A model generated the notes under the pieces. It was not told the origin of the DNA. It did not search any database and worked only from the letters and a program-made list of their open reading frames with translations. Shown piece after piece: positions 8,786 through 17,818 of a DNA stretch of 64,000 bases. The DNA is from Candidatus Obscuribacterales bacterium (lineage in GTDB: Bacteria > Cyanobacteriota > Vampirovibrionia > Obscuribacterales > Obscuribacteraceae): contig JAKFVQ010000009.1 in the NCBI GenBank assembly GCA_021732085.1, positions 62,001 to 126,000 on the forward strand, in the 5' to 3' direction. The stretch's first letter is position 1. The number at the start of each line of letters is the position of its first letter. The position numbers and the translations under genes are program-made.

Positions 8786-9901
8786 ATGGCGATGAATCTC
8801 CGCCCTAATCATGACTTGATCGATAAGGATCTCTCGCTTGCAGAAACGCTGCCAGCAAAATTCTATCGAGATGAAGCTTACATTGAAATGGCGAAAGAAT
8901 CCATTTTCACTAAAAGCTGGCAGTTCATAACGGATAGCGATCCGCTAGCCGTCCCCGGCAAAGTTATTCCAGCCACAATACTTCCCGGTTATATCGACGA
9001 GCCAATCATCTTCTCCCGCGACACGGACGACAAACTGAAATGCATGTCCAACGTCTGCACTCATCGCGGCAACTTACTTGTCGAAGGAGAATGCCACGCA
9101 CAAACCTTGCGCTGCCGCTATCACGGTCGGCGTTTCTCCCTGAATGGCGAAATGCTCTCCACGCCCGGCTTTGAGAAAGCACCTTGCTTTCCTCGCGAAG
9201 ACGGCAAAGATAATCTTTCGAAAATTCCATTTGCGCAATGGGACAAGTTTATTTTCGCCGGAATCGATCCGGCTTTTGATTTTGAAGAAGTGATTGGTCC
9301 AATGAAAGAGCGTCTCAGCTGGATGCCGCTCGATAAATACATCTTCGACCCGACGCGCTCGCAGGATTATCTAGTGAAAGCGAATTGGGCTTTGTATGTG
9401 GAGAATTATTTGGAAGGCTTCCACATTCCATACGTGCACCCAGCGCTAGCCCAAGCCCTTGATTGCAAGGACTACAACACTGAAATTTATCCATACTCAA
9501 ATCTGCAGATCGGAATTGCAGCCAGCCCGGCCGATGCCTTCGATGGCATTCCTAAGGATTCACCAGATTACGAAAAGAATGTCGCAGCCTATTATTACTG
9601 GCTCTTTCCCAACATGATGTTCAACTTCTATCCATGGGGAATTTCAGTAAATGTGCTGACACCTCTTGCAAAAGATCGCACGAGGGTCAGTTACATCACT
9701 TACTTGTATGACCAGAGCAAATTAAGTTCCGGTGCCGGCGCAAATGTCGACAAGACGGAGCGCGAAGATCAAAGCATCATCGAGCAAGTTCAAAAAGGCA
9801 TGAACTCTCACTTCTACAGCCGTGGACGTTATTCACCAGATTGGGAAAAAGGACCACATCATTTCCACACACTACTAACTGAATTCCTGTCCGCGGGATA
9901 A
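8786..9901 (+). CDS. Rieske non-heme iron oxygenase, alpha subunit
   Basis: 371 residues of the ring-hydroxylating/choline-monooxygenase type. The Rieske 2Fe-2S ligands are C91 and H93 (CTHRG) and C110 and H113 (CRYHG). The mononuclear iron site is also complete: E206-N207-Y-x-E then H213 and H218 (GFHIPYVH), with D328 in REDQSIIEQVQ as the third ligand. It should hydroxylate or demethylate a small substrate using electrons from a separate reductase, but no reductase or ferredoxin gene is adjacent. Similarity to quaternary-amine monooxygenases is suggested by overall layout, not proven. It has a GAGGGAA upstream of its ATG and is followed 44 bases later by the ribokinase gene. Confidence 0.92.
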   Translation: MAMNLRPNHDLIDKDLSLAETLPAKFYRDEAYIEMAKESIFTKSWQFITDSDPLAVPGKVIPATILPGYIDEPIIFSRDTDDKLKCMSNVCTHRGNLLVEGECHAQTLRCRYHGRRFSLNGEMLSTPGFEKAPCFPREDGKDNLSKIPFAQWDKFIFAGIDPAFDFEEVIGPMKERLSWMPLDKYIFDPTRSQDYLVKANWALYVENYLEGFHIPYVHPALAQALDCKDYNTEIYPYSNLQIGIAASPADAFDGIPKDSPDYEKNVAAYYYWLFPNMMFNFYPWGISVNVLTPLAKDRTRVSYITYLYDQSKLSSGAGANVDKTEREDQSIIEQVQKGMNSHFYSRGRYSPDWEKGPHHFHTLLTEFLSAG

Positions 9902-9945
9902 CACTCGCTCGACAGCCAAGCAACAAGAATTAAAAGGATCGAGAA

Positions 9946-10893
9946 ATGAAAAGAATTTGCGTAGTCGGCAGCCTTAGCTATGATCTCGTTATGCGCGTGC
10001 CACGGCGCCCGCAAAAAGGAGAAACAATAATCGGCACGAGCTTTAACACTTTCGTTGGTGGCAAAGGAAACAACCAGGCGCTGGCGGCCGCCCGTTGCGG
10101 CGCTCCAGTGAGCTTTATTGGGAAGGTTGGAAAAGATTCGTTCGGTGATCAAATCGAAGCAAAACTAAAAGAAAGTGGTGTCGACTGCCGGTTCCTTTTC
10201 AGAGATCCTGAACTTGGAACAGGCATTGCCGACATCCTTGTCGACGCTGATGGCGACAACAGCATCTCCATTGCCCCACAAGCGAATGGACGGCTGACTG
10301 CAGCGGACATAGACAATGCTCGCGATGTGATTGCATTGAGCAAGTTTATGCTTATGCAGCTAGAAATTCCGATCGATACCGTAATACATGCTGCCAAACT
10401 GGCGAAGAAATTGAAACTTACAGTGCTGCTCAACCCCGCTCCAGCTCCGGAGAATGGCTTGCCTGATGAGCTTCTAGCGCACGTCGATATCATTACACCA
10501 AATCAAACCGAAGCTGAATTGTTGACGGGTGTCAAAGTCGTCGACATGATATCGGCAATTGAAGCCGCAAAAATTCTGCAAGCAAAAGGCTTGAAACAGG
10601 TAATCATAACCATGGGCGAACAAGGCGCATTGTTAGTTGATCAGAACAGCGCCGCACACATGACACCGGCGTTCGAGGTTAACGTACTTGACACCACGGC
10701 AGCCGGAGATGCCTTCTGCGGAAGCTTACTCGCCGCCATGGCGCGCGGGGATAGTATGGAGAATTCCCTAATCTACGCCTGTGCTGCAGGCGCGCTTGCA
10801 ACTACAAAACTCGGAGCGGAGCCCTCGCTGCCGACGCTGGAAGAGATAAAAGAATTGGCGAAAACACACATTCCGTGTGCTGCCACGCCTTAA
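9946..10893 (+). CDS. rbsK: Ribokinase (PfkB family)
   Basis: 315 residues with the two PfkB signatures: the N-terminal GGKGNNQALAAARCGA (sugar binding) and the C-terminal DTTAAGDAFCGSL, whose aspartate is the catalytic base and whose Gly-rich turn forms the anion hole. ITPNQTEAELLTG is the conserved ATP-side segment. It phosphorylates ribose or a related pentose or nucleoside at the expense of ATP. No ribose transporter or RbsD is nearby, so the true substrate is uncertain within the family. It is preceded by AAAAGGATCGAGAA and likely co-transcribed with the Rieske oxygenase gene. Confidence 0.9.
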   Translation: MKRICVVGSLSYDLVMRVPRRPQKGETIIGTSFNTFVGGKGNNQALAAARCGAPVSFIGKVGKDSFGDQIEAKLKESGVDCRFLFRDPELGTGIADILVDADGDNSISIAPQANGRLTAADIDNARDVIALSKFMLMQLEIPIDTVIHAAKLAKKLKLTVLLNPAPAPENGLPDELLAHVDIITPNQTEAELLTGVKVVDMISAIEAAKILQAKGLKQVIITMGEQGALLVDQNSAAHMTPAFEVNVLDTTAAGDAFCGSLLAAMARGDSMENSLIYACAAGALATTKLGAEPSLPTLEEIKELAKTHIPCAATP

Positions 10894-10911
10894 TTGAGAG
10901 TACTGATCGAA

Positions 10912-10983
10912 GCAGGCTGGAAGCCTGCGCCCCCAATAGAAGCACGCAGGAATTAAAAGGTCCGCTGACTTGTACAGCGGACC
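10912..10983. repeat. Pair of small palindromes between ribokinase and next gene
   Basis: Two perfect inverted repeats lie close together: GCAGGCT/AGCCTGC (10912-10918 and 10922-10928) with a 3-base loop, and GGTCCGCT/AGCGGACC (10959-10966 and 10976-10983) with a 9-base loop. They sit just past the ribokinase stop without T-runs. The form is like dispersed palindromic intergenic elements found in many bacteria, but a genome-wide search would be needed to show they are repeated. Confidence 0.6.
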
Positions 10984-11089
10984 TACGCGAGTTCAATATC
11001 AATATAATTGGCGACCGTGAATTTTTGGTTCCCAGCGCGGGGTACCATCGTTTCACAAAGAACAGATAATATGACTTCAATAGCAAACA

Positions 11090-11123
11090 CCCCACTGAGA
11101 GCTCGGCTTGGTGGGGATTTTTC
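11090..11123 (+). terminator. Hairpin with T-run, likely rho-independent terminator
   Basis: CCCCAC (11090-11095) pairs with GTGGGG (11111-11116); inner bases GAGAGCTC could pair further. The stem is followed by ATTTTTCTTTCTC. It probably closes the ribokinase transcript. The remaining intergenic bases (about 10984-11089 and 11124-11255) show no supported gene. Confidence 0.65.
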
Positions 11124-11255
11124 TTTCTCATTTAAGAGCGTACCCAGCCAAAGCCAAAACAAAACCCGGGGCACCCCCAATTTCGCTAGGGAACCTCAGT
11201 ACCCCCTTTACAGTCTCTTGCCTTGTTGGTTAGCAACATTAGGACCTTGCACATC

Positions 11256-11504
11256 ATGAATATTGAACAAAACTTTGAACCGAATCCCAGCCTCGAACCA
11301 GACCTGGAAACCATTTTGGCTGACAACGAGCCAATCACCAAGCACAGCGCCCGCGTACTGCGCAAACAAATCCTACAAGATGGACACGTAAGCAAGCGCG
11401 AAAGAGAGTTTTTGCGCGACGCTCTGGACCACGGAAATCTAATGGATGACGAATCCTTTTATATTCTGCTGGACGTACTTCTGAACGGAAAACGCATTAA
11501 CTAG
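11256..11504 (+). CDS. Small hypothetical protein, 82 residues
   Basis: I do not recognise a family. The protein is acidic at its start (N-I-E-Q-N-F-E-P-N then SLEPDLETILADNEP) and predicted mostly helical, with a middle segment K-H-S-A-R-V-L-R-K-Q-I-L-Q-D-G-H-V-S-K-R-E-R-E-F-L that could form two helices. An earlier TTG at 11223 is in frame but lacks a ribosome binding site; ATG 11256 has AGGA 11 bases upstream. Its 3' end is 72 bases from the converging histidine kinase gene. Codon use looks coding, so it is probably real. Confidence 0.6.
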   Translation: MNIEQNFEPNPSLEPDLETILADNEPITKHSARVLRKQILQDGHVSKREREFLRDALDHGNLMDDESFYILLDVLLNGKRIN

Positions 11505-11576
11505 TCAACGCAGTTCATCAACGGCCCGACCTGCCGCGCTCGCTGCAAGGTCCCCGAACGAGCTGTGCGTGACGGT

Positions 11577-13112
11577 TTATGCGTCTCGTTTCTGCGGCAT
11601 AAGAACTTCTTTTTCAACGCTTATAGCCGTCGGGCCGTCCCCACCAGAGCCAAGTTCTGCTTTCTTGAGTCTGAACCAGAAGGTGCTGCCTCTGCCCAGC
11701 ATCGAATGCACGCCTGTTTGGCATCCGTGCTGTTCGATAATAGCCTTGCAGATTGCCAATCCGAGTCCTGTTCCACCTTTTTCCCTGGAATCACTTTTCT
11801 CGACTTGCTGGAATCGGTCGAAAATTTTGTCGACATGGCTTTCCGGAATTCCCCGACCTGTGTCGACAATCCGAAACTCGACCTGATCCTCAATTTCTAA
11901 AATTTGAATGAGAACCTTAGAGTCCTCTGCCGAATATTTCACCGCGTTGGACAGCAGATTCACGATCACCTGAACGATACGGTCAAAATCACATTCCACA
12001 AAAACTTCGTCGCTTGCGTCCGCACAGCTGATCTCAACACTGCGCTCCTCAGCAAACGCGCGCACGGATTCAACGGCAGACTCAATCATTCGCAGCGAGC
12101 TATTCGGCTTAATCACAAGCTCAAATTTTCCAGCTTCAAGCTTGTCGATATCCAGCAAATCGTTGATTAATCGAATTAAGCGATTAACGTTACTATCAAG
12201 AATGCGCACCTTTTGCTGAGCTTTGGCTGGTAGTTCGCCTGTAATTCCGCCTGCCATGAGCGCGATATTAACCTGCATCGCACTGAGCGGCGTCTTCAAT
12301 TCATGGCTGACGATACCGATTAGTTGCTGTTTGAATTGCTCAAGCTCTTTCAATTCATCAGCTGCTTTGTGGAACGCCTGGTCAAGTTCGGCAATTTCAT
12401 CATCACCCTCGATTGAAGGTACCAATTGCTGCTTACGAGCCAGTCGCCCGGTGTTTTCTCGAACGATAAGCAATCGGCTGGAAACGCTTTTTGTGAAATA
12501 CAGCGCCAAAATGCCGGCCAGAGTTATGTTCACGCAGAGCGCAACCCAGATAAGCTGCCTCGCCATGGCTCTAATTTGCAGCGCTTTGCTGCCACTCTCC
12601 TCCTCAATCTCTGTTTCATCAGCAATAACCTTATTCAGGTAGTTGTCCAGCTTCAACGCTATTATGCGAATCTTCATGATATTGGAACGTTGTCCGAGAA
12701 TCCCCTCGAATCCATTCTCGCTATTTTGCTCCATCGCTTTCATGGATTCGAACAAGACCTTAACCAGCTCCTGAACCTTTTTGATTGCCAGCCGCTGCTC
12801 AGGGCTCTTATTGCAGAGGCGCGCCAATCTGTTGACCTCAGTATCAGCAGTGCGCATCACATACTTGGCTCTTGCTTCTGTTTGCGGATTCGGTGCGACA
12901 CCCAAACTAGCTCCGACCATGGCGGCCTCGACAGAAATTCGCGTCAACATCATGGCACAGGCAATTACTTCCTTGGCATGATTCGCTTCCGCCGCTTGAA
13001 CCTCAGCCTTTTCAAGCAAGTTACTTAATGTGACGACAAAAACTATTTGGAAAAGCGACGGCAACGCCACTAACAGAATTCCCTTATGAAAAATCTTCAG
13101 CTTAATTGCCAT
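11577..13112 (-). CDS. Membrane sensor histidine kinase
   Basis: 511 residues. TM1 at about 10-30, an extracytoplasmic sensor of ~155 residues that is mainly helical (four-helix-bundle-like, rich in E/K/R), TM2 at 187-207, a HAMP linker to ~256, HisKA with the phosphorylated H270 in IGIVSHELKTPLSAMQ, then an HATPase domain with N (VIVNLLSNAVKYS), G1 (VDTGRGIP) and G2 (GGTGLGLAICKAII) boxes. It should phosphorylate the response regulator encoded divergently 81 bases away. The sensed signal is not evident. C-terminal ~30 residues after the ATPase domain are extra. Confidence in family is very high; pairing is inferred from position. Confidence 0.95.
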   Translation of the reverse strand: MAIKLKIFHKGILLVALPSLFQIVFVVTLSNLLEKAEVQAAEANHAKEVIACAMMLTRISVEAAMVGASLGVAPNPQTEARAKYVMRTADTEVNRLARLCNKSPEQRLAIKKVQELVKVLFESMKAMEQNSENGFEGILGQRSNIMKIRIIALKLDNYLNKVIADETEIEEESGSKALQIRAMARQLIWVALCVNITLAGILALYFTKSVSSRLLIVRENTGRLARKQQLVPSIEGDDEIAELDQAFHKAADELKELEQFKQQLIGIVSHELKTPLSAMQVNIALMAGGITGELPAKAQQKVRILDSNVNRLIRLINDLLDIDKLEAGKFELVIKPNSSLRMIESAVESVRAFAEERSVEISCADASDEVFVECDFDRIVQVIVNLLSNAVKYSAEDSKVLIQILEIEDQVEFRIVDTGRGIPESHVDKIFDRFQQVEKSDSREKGGTGLGLAICKAIIEQHGCQTGVHSMLGRGSTFWFRLKKAELGSGGDGPTAISVEKEVLMPQKRDA

Positions 13113-13193
13113 GTATATAACTTAGGTCAGGGTGGTAGGAATTATAGAGGGTCGACCGGGAGGCCTGAATTGCCAATAAATTTGGGTGTTTGA

Positions 13194-13865
13194 ATGTCGA
13201 AAATATTGCTGGTAGAAGACGATAAGAATTTGGCTGACGGGCTCGTAGAATGGCTCGAGTTCGAAAAGAACCAGGTCGAATGGCGCGGTGACGGTGAAGC
13301 TGGACTTGAAGCTCTGCTGAACGGCGATTTCGACATTGTCATTCTAGATATAGAAATGCCCAAAATGAACGGACTTCAAATGTGCAAAACCTATCGCGAC
13401 GGTGGCGGTACCATCCCAATAATCATGCTAACCGGAAAAGACACTATTTTAGATAAAGTCGGCGGTCTGGATTGCGGCGCCGATGATTACCTGACCAAGC
13501 CGTTTCACCCTCGGGAGCTTTCCGCCCGATTGAAAGCGCTGGCGAGGCGCTCGCCGGAAATTATCATGGCAACTTTATCAGCTGGTGATATCGAGATTGA
13601 TATTCAGACAGGCAAAGTTTTCAGAGAAGGCAAAGAGGTTCGTCTTCAACGCATGGAGTTTGCTGTACTTGAATTTCTGATGCGAAATCCGGGGCAGGTC
13701 TACAGCCCCAACGACTTGCTCAATGCTGTCTGGACCGCTGAGTCCGAACGGTCGCCGGAAACCATTCGAACCTGCATCAAGAAAATAAGAGATAAGATCG
13801 ATGTCGAAGGAAAGGACTCGATAATTCAAAACGTCCACGGTGTCGGCTACAAAGTAGTTCGCTAA
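13194..13865 (+). CDS. OmpR/PhoB-family response regulator
   Basis: 223 residues. Receiver domain: acidic pair E8-D9-D10, phosphoacceptor D52 in VILDIEMPKMNG, T in IIMLTGKD, and the conserved lysine in DDYLTKPFHP. The C-terminal winged helix (about 130-223) has the OmpR-type pattern LQRMEFAVLEFLMRNPG and ends with NVHGVGYKVV. It should bind DNA as a phosphorylated dimer. It is divergent from the histidine kinase gene, so the 81-base gap likely carries both promoters and possibly its own operator. The nucleotidyltransferase genes start 23 bases after its stop and are probably in the same transcript. Confidence 0.95.
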   Translation: MSKILLVEDDKNLADGLVEWLEFEKNQVEWRGDGEAGLEALLNGDFDIVILDIEMPKMNGLQMCKTYRDGGGTIPIIMLTGKDTILDKVGGLDCGADDYLTKPFHPRELSARLKALARRSPEIIMATLSAGDIEIDIQTGKVFREGKEVRLQRMEFAVLEFLMRNPGQVYSPNDLLNAVWTAESERSPETIRTCIKKIRDKIDVEGKDSIIQNVHGVGYKVVR

Positions 13866-13888
13866 GTCCTTTCGCAGAAGGTGCGTAC

Positions 13889-14815
13889 ATGGACCCGGAT
13901 AAACTTTTGAGTACTTTGATTTTGCCCGTCGGCACCAAAGTAGTGACCAGAGTCGATCTGATCGCAAAAGATTTGCATGTGCGGAGGCAGAAGGGAGCGG
14001 TTGGGACCATTATCAAGTCGCCGACCGATAATAGCCACGCGTACCTTATCCGCTTCCCCGACGGCGCCGAACACTCCTTTCGGCGAACCGAGCTGTCTAT
14101 ATTAAAGGAACTGCAGAACGACGGATTTCAACACCCCGAAGGAGCATTTGAAAGACTGTCCGAATTTGTAATCTATAAATGCATTGTTGGTTCGCGTGCC
14201 TATGGTTTGGACAACGAAATGTCAGATATTGATCGGCGCGGAATTTACCTGCCACCAGCCGATCTGCACTGGTCTCTTTATGGTGTGCCTGAGCAGCTGG
14301 ACATGCCGGAGAATGAAGAATGCTTTTTTGAAATGCAAAAATTTCTCGTTTTAGCGCTGAAGGCAAATCCAAATATCCTGGAGTGCCTCTACACACCCCT
14401 AATTGAATTCAAGACTCCGCTTATCGATGAGCTCCTTTCGATGCGAGAGTGCTTTCTTTCCAAAATCGTCTACCAGACCTATAACGGGTACGTTCTTTCG
14501 CAATTCAAGAAGTTGGAACAAGATGTTCGCACAACGGGACAGCTCAAATGGAAGCATGCCATGCACTTGATGCGGCTCCTGCTTGCTGGAATAGACATTC
14601 TGCATGAAGGACGCGTCCCGGTTCAAGTTACAAACCATCGAGATTTATTACTTGAAATAAAAGCAGGAAGGAGAACTTGGGAAAAGGTAAATGACTGGCG
14701 CCTCGAATTGCATACAAAATTCGATGAGGCAAAACAAAGTAGCAAGCTACCGGACCGGCCAGACTACAAAAAAGCGAATGACTTTCTTATCCATGCGAGG
14801 CGCTCTGTTACATGA
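13889..14815 (+). CDS. Predicted nucleotidyltransferase (COG3541-like), first of a tandem pair
   Basis: 308 residues. An N-terminal ~75-residue segment reads like a small SH3/KOW-type beta domain (V-G-T-K-V-V-T-R, G-A-V-G-T-I-I-K-S-P, Y-L-I-R-F-P-D-G-A). Then comes a polymerase-beta-type nucleotidyltransferase core with G101-S102 and the metal-binding D113 and D115 in GSRAYGLDNEMSDIDRRG. The C-terminal half is helical. The COG3541/YcgL-type family is predicted to transfer a nucleotide to an unknown acceptor, possibly RNA or protein. It overlaps the next gene, a divergent paralogue, by four bases (ATGA), and lies 23 bases after the response regulator gene. Confidence 0.85.
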   Translation: MDPDKLLSTLILPVGTKVVTRVDLIAKDLHVRRQKGAVGTIIKSPTDNSHAYLIRFPDGAEHSFRRTELSILKELQNDGFQHPEGAFERLSEFVIYKCIVGSRAYGLDNEMSDIDRRGIYLPPADLHWSLYGVPEQLDMPENEECFFEMQKFLVLALKANPNILECLYTPLIEFKTPLIDELLSMRECFLSKIVYQTYNGYVLSQFKKLEQDVRTTGQLKWKHAMHLMRLLLAGIDILHEGRVPVQVTNHRDLLLEIKAGRRTWEKVNDWRLELHTKFDEAKQSSKLPDRPDYKKANDFLIHARRSVT

Positions 14816-15591
14816 ACATACATTTGCCTGTGGCAAGCGACCCAAGGCTTAGCGCGGAGGTGAGCAATGCACCATACCCACTAATTTTCGCCACTATTAG
14901 TGGTGCTCATCTTTACGGCTTCCCATCAGCAGATTCCGATTTTGATCTACGCGGTGTGCATGTGCTGCCACAGAGCGTATTACTTTCACTTGAACCAAAG
15001 GATGACACGGTCGAAAAAGAAACTAAGAAAGATGGATTTGAACTCGATCTAGTTACCCACGACGCCAAGAAATTTTTTCTTCTAATGCTAAAAAAGAACG
15101 GCTACGTGCTGGAACAGCTATATTCTCCGCTGGTGGTTCATAGCACCCCTGAGCACGAAGAGTTGAAGGAAATTGGAAAGAATTGCATCACCCGATTTCA
15201 CAGCCACCACTACCTGGGCTTTTCAGAATCGCAATGGCGCTTGTTCAACGGCGAAGAACGACCTCGGGTCAAACCTCTACTTTATGTGTTCCGAGTTCTG
15301 CTCACCGGAATATATCTAATGGAGACTGGAAAGATAGAGGCGAATCTGGTGGAGCTCAATAAGCAGTTCAAGCTTGCTTACATCGATGAACTAATAGATC
15401 GAAAACTGAATGGCGCTGAAAAGGCTTACTTGAACAATGAGGATCTGTCGCCCTACGAACGGGAGTATCAACGGTTGCGAGCAGATCTTGAAAACGCCGG
15501 GGAGAAATCGAGTCTGCCCGATTCACCCTCGGCAAAATCGCAACTCAACGATCTTCTTTTGCGTATTCGCATCAAATACGGTGACAATTAG
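14812..15591 (+). CDS. Predicted nucleotidyltransferase (COG3541-like), second of a tandem pair
   Basis: 259 residues. The same core as the preceding gene but without its N-terminal beta domain: SGAHLYGFPSADSDFDLRG carries the Gly motif (G31) and the acidic pair D43 and D45. Helical remainder with KKNGYVLEQLYSPLV and LLYVFRVLLTGIYLMETG, matching the LKANPNILECLYTPLI and MHLMRLLLAGIDILHEG segments of its neighbour, so the two are paralogues. The four-base ATGA overlap implies translational coupling, so the products may form a heterodimer. Substrate unknown. Both proteins keep the metal-binding acids and so look active. Confidence 0.85.
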   Translation: MNIHLPVASDPRLSAEVSNAPYPLIFATISGAHLYGFPSADSDFDLRGVHVLPQSVLLSLEPKDDTVEKETKKDGFELDLVTHDAKKFFLLMLKKNGYVLEQLYSPLVVHSTPEHEELKEIGKNCITRFHSHHYLGFSESQWRLFNGEERPRVKPLLYVFRVLLTGIYLMETGKIEANLVELNKQFKLAYIDELIDRKLNGAEKAYLNNEDLSPYEREYQRLRADLENAGEKSSLPDSPSAKSQLNDLLLRIRIKYGDN

Positions 15592-15679
15592 CACCACAGC
15601 ACATAGCCACCATATATAGAGCCTCGACAAATAACATTAAACCGCAGATAATGCAATGGTCTTTGCGAGGATAGTTCGT

Positions 15680-17512
15680 ATGGGTTCACGTTCTGCAGCA
15701 CGTACTCCGAAAAATACATCAAAACAAAATGAGCGTATCGACATCGAAGGTCTAGAGAGTTTCTTTCTGGATGATCACAAGGAGCTCTTGGCAAAAGGGC
15801 TGAACTTGAAGGAAGCCGTCTATTACTACGGCGACAGCAAGAATGAGATCAGGGAGAAGATCCGCAACGGAGAGATCCCGGCCATACGCATACCCGATGT
15901 CGATGGACCAAAGTGGTGCATTTTTCCAGATGGAGTTCCATCGGCCCTCAAACATTTGATTCCTCCAGCCGAGCAAACCGAGCAAACCGAGCAGCAGGAG
16001 ACCGTGGACGCTGAGATAGCGAACCCCAAAGCTTCTAAAAAGATGGGGACTCACGGCTCCTCAGAGAAAGCCAAAGACGCAGAAACATCAAAACCAAAAG
16101 GCAAGACAAAAGGGAAACAGCTAGAAGCGTCGGCTAAGCCAGAAGCAGGACCAGCAGCCACAGCACCTGCAGTATCGTCCAGCAAAGCAGTAAAGAAGGC
16201 GGAATCGTCGGCAAAAAATGAGACTGCGATCGAAAAATCTCAGCTACCCGCCACTGAGATTTCTAAAGCTACACCTCCATCCAACGCAGTATCAGCACCA
16301 AAGGAGCATGCAGCGAAAAGCTTGCCTGCCGAAATTGCTAGCAGAAATCGCAAACTCACCGAAATCGGGTCCCCATCCGGGTTGTTGGTCTCGGCTAGAT
16401 CAGGTTACGGCGTCAGCGGCGCATTGTTCGTGAGTGACATCCCGGCGTCATCCATTCTCACAGACCTTAATCCGAATCAGGAAAATTTATCACGGTCGAC
16501 ATCAGTCGAGCAGGCTGAGAAGACACCATATATTTCGATCATGGACAAATTCAACCTGCCTTTCGTGGACTCCGATTGGCCGCCAGCCTCGTTCATGCCG
16601 ACCACCTCGCTTGCGAACTTAAACTTCGACCCTGCATCCGTTGAATCGGAACCAGTAGTCACACACAGCTTCTTCATTTCGGATTCAACGGCAAACAGCT
16701 TCTCATTGCCTTTGGGAAGTATTCTAGAAGCCCTAATTCCGACGCTCGAATTCACAGCTCCACCGATTCCCGAGTCTCACAAAGAAACAGCTCCAAAGCT
16801 GGAAAAGAGACCAACGAGCATAGTAATTGAAGGCAACATTGCTGATTTTGCTTCCATTCAAACAACCGAATCAGAGAACACTCAACTCATCCAAGCAGCA
16901 GTTCCAGTTCTCTCAGCGATGCCGGAAACGTCTTTCTCAGCTTTTGCTGCAATCAAACTCGATCAGCAACCGGCTTTGGACCAAATGCTCCATAAACTTG
17001 AGCAAGCAGCGCTCAATTCAATGGATGAATCTACAGCTAGCTATAATCCGTTCGTAAATGGATCCGACTGGCTACCTCAAGTCGTGATTAACGAAGCAGC
17101 GACTGTGGAGGAAATTACTGAGCAGCCAGAGCTGTTGGCGATCCCTACTATCGCTAGCGAGGCACCGCTGGTTTTCGTCAGCGAAGACACTGCACTACCT
17201 ACAATACCGTCAGTCAGACCGGTAAATAGGGAAGAGGCTTCAAGAAAGAGAGCGGATGCCGAACAAGTAAACGTCGCACCGAAATTCGAAAGAGTGGCAG
17301 ACCTTATTCAAAAGGTGAACGAACTCGAGAAAGAGCTGCGCGAAGCCCATTATAAGAACAACTACCTTGAAGCTCGACTGACCGGAATGGAAGACCAGCT
17401 AAAATATCTAAGTCAGAACGACAACAACACAAAGCCTTGGAATACCTATACCATAATCATTCTGGGACTTTTAACCGCCCTGGCTCTGATCGTATTTCGT
17501 TTGCTTGCATAG
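15680..17512 (+). CDS. Tail-anchored protein with N-terminal HTH-like head and coiled coil
   Basis: I do not recognise a named family. About 610 residues from ATG 15680, chosen over ATG 15656 because GAGGA lies 8 bases before it. Residues ~20-90 form a compact domain (LNLKEAVYYYGDSKNEIREKIRNG, then EIPAIRIP and KWCIFPDGVP) resembling a MerR/excisionase-type winged-helix head. Residues ~95-525 are low complexity, rich in A, E, S, P, T and K, and likely disordered. A coiled coil follows (about 535-580) and a single hydrophobic helix (Y-T-I-I-I-L-G-L-L-T-A-L-A-L-I-V-F) ends the protein. This layout places the head in the cytoplasm, held at the membrane. DNA binding is a guess from shape only. 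Confidence 0.7.
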   Translation: MGSRSAARTPKNTSKQNERIDIEGLESFFLDDHKELLAKGLNLKEAVYYYGDSKNEIREKIRNGEIPAIRIPDVDGPKWCIFPDGVPSALKHLIPPAEQTEQTEQQETVDAEIANPKASKKMGTHGSSEKAKDAETSKPKGKTKGKQLEASAKPEAGPAATAPAVSSSKAVKKAESSAKNETAIEKSQLPATEISKATPPSNAVSAPKEHAAKSLPAEIASRNRKLTEIGSPSGLLVSARSGYGVSGALFVSDIPASSILTDLNPNQENLSRSTSVEQAEKTPYISIMDKFNLPFVDSDWPPASFMPTTSLANLNFDPASVESEPVVTHSFFISDSTANSFSLPLGSILEALIPTLEFTAPPIPESHKETAPKLEKRPTSIVIEGNIADFASIQTTESENTQLIQAAVPVLSAMPETSFSAFAAIKLDQQPALDQMLHKLEQAALNSMDESTASYNPFVNGSDWLPQVVINEAATVEEITEQPELLAIPTIASEAPLVFVSEDTALPTIPSVRPVNREEASRKRADAEQVNVAPKFERVADLIQKVNELEKELREAHYKNNYLEARLTGMEDQLKYLSQNDNNTKPWNTYTIIILGLLTALALIVFRLLA

Positions 17513-17818
17513 GGCACTAAACTATAAAATCGCCGTCTAACCCGTTGTTCGATGAAGAACACCTGTAGACCGTCATCTCAACCCTTGTCAAGAACAGGGT
17601 TTTGATACATAATAAAAAATAACACCTTTTACAAAAGCGCTACCTGACTGGGTCTTCTCACGACATGCCGAGCAATCGTCATGCTGCAATTCGTGGGTAT
17701 CCCCTATTGCTGCCATTCTCCGCAAGTGAAAAGCCCAGGCAAAGGATTCGCGAGGGCACTCGACTTGGGCACTTATTTTTCCAGACCAGCATGGATAGCC
17801 AACAAGAAGCATAATGTC

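Noticed and set aside
17681..17818. N-terminal extension of the S41 protease from ATG 17681
   Set aside because: No ribosome site, atypical composition, and it would bury the signal peptide at residues ~47-65.
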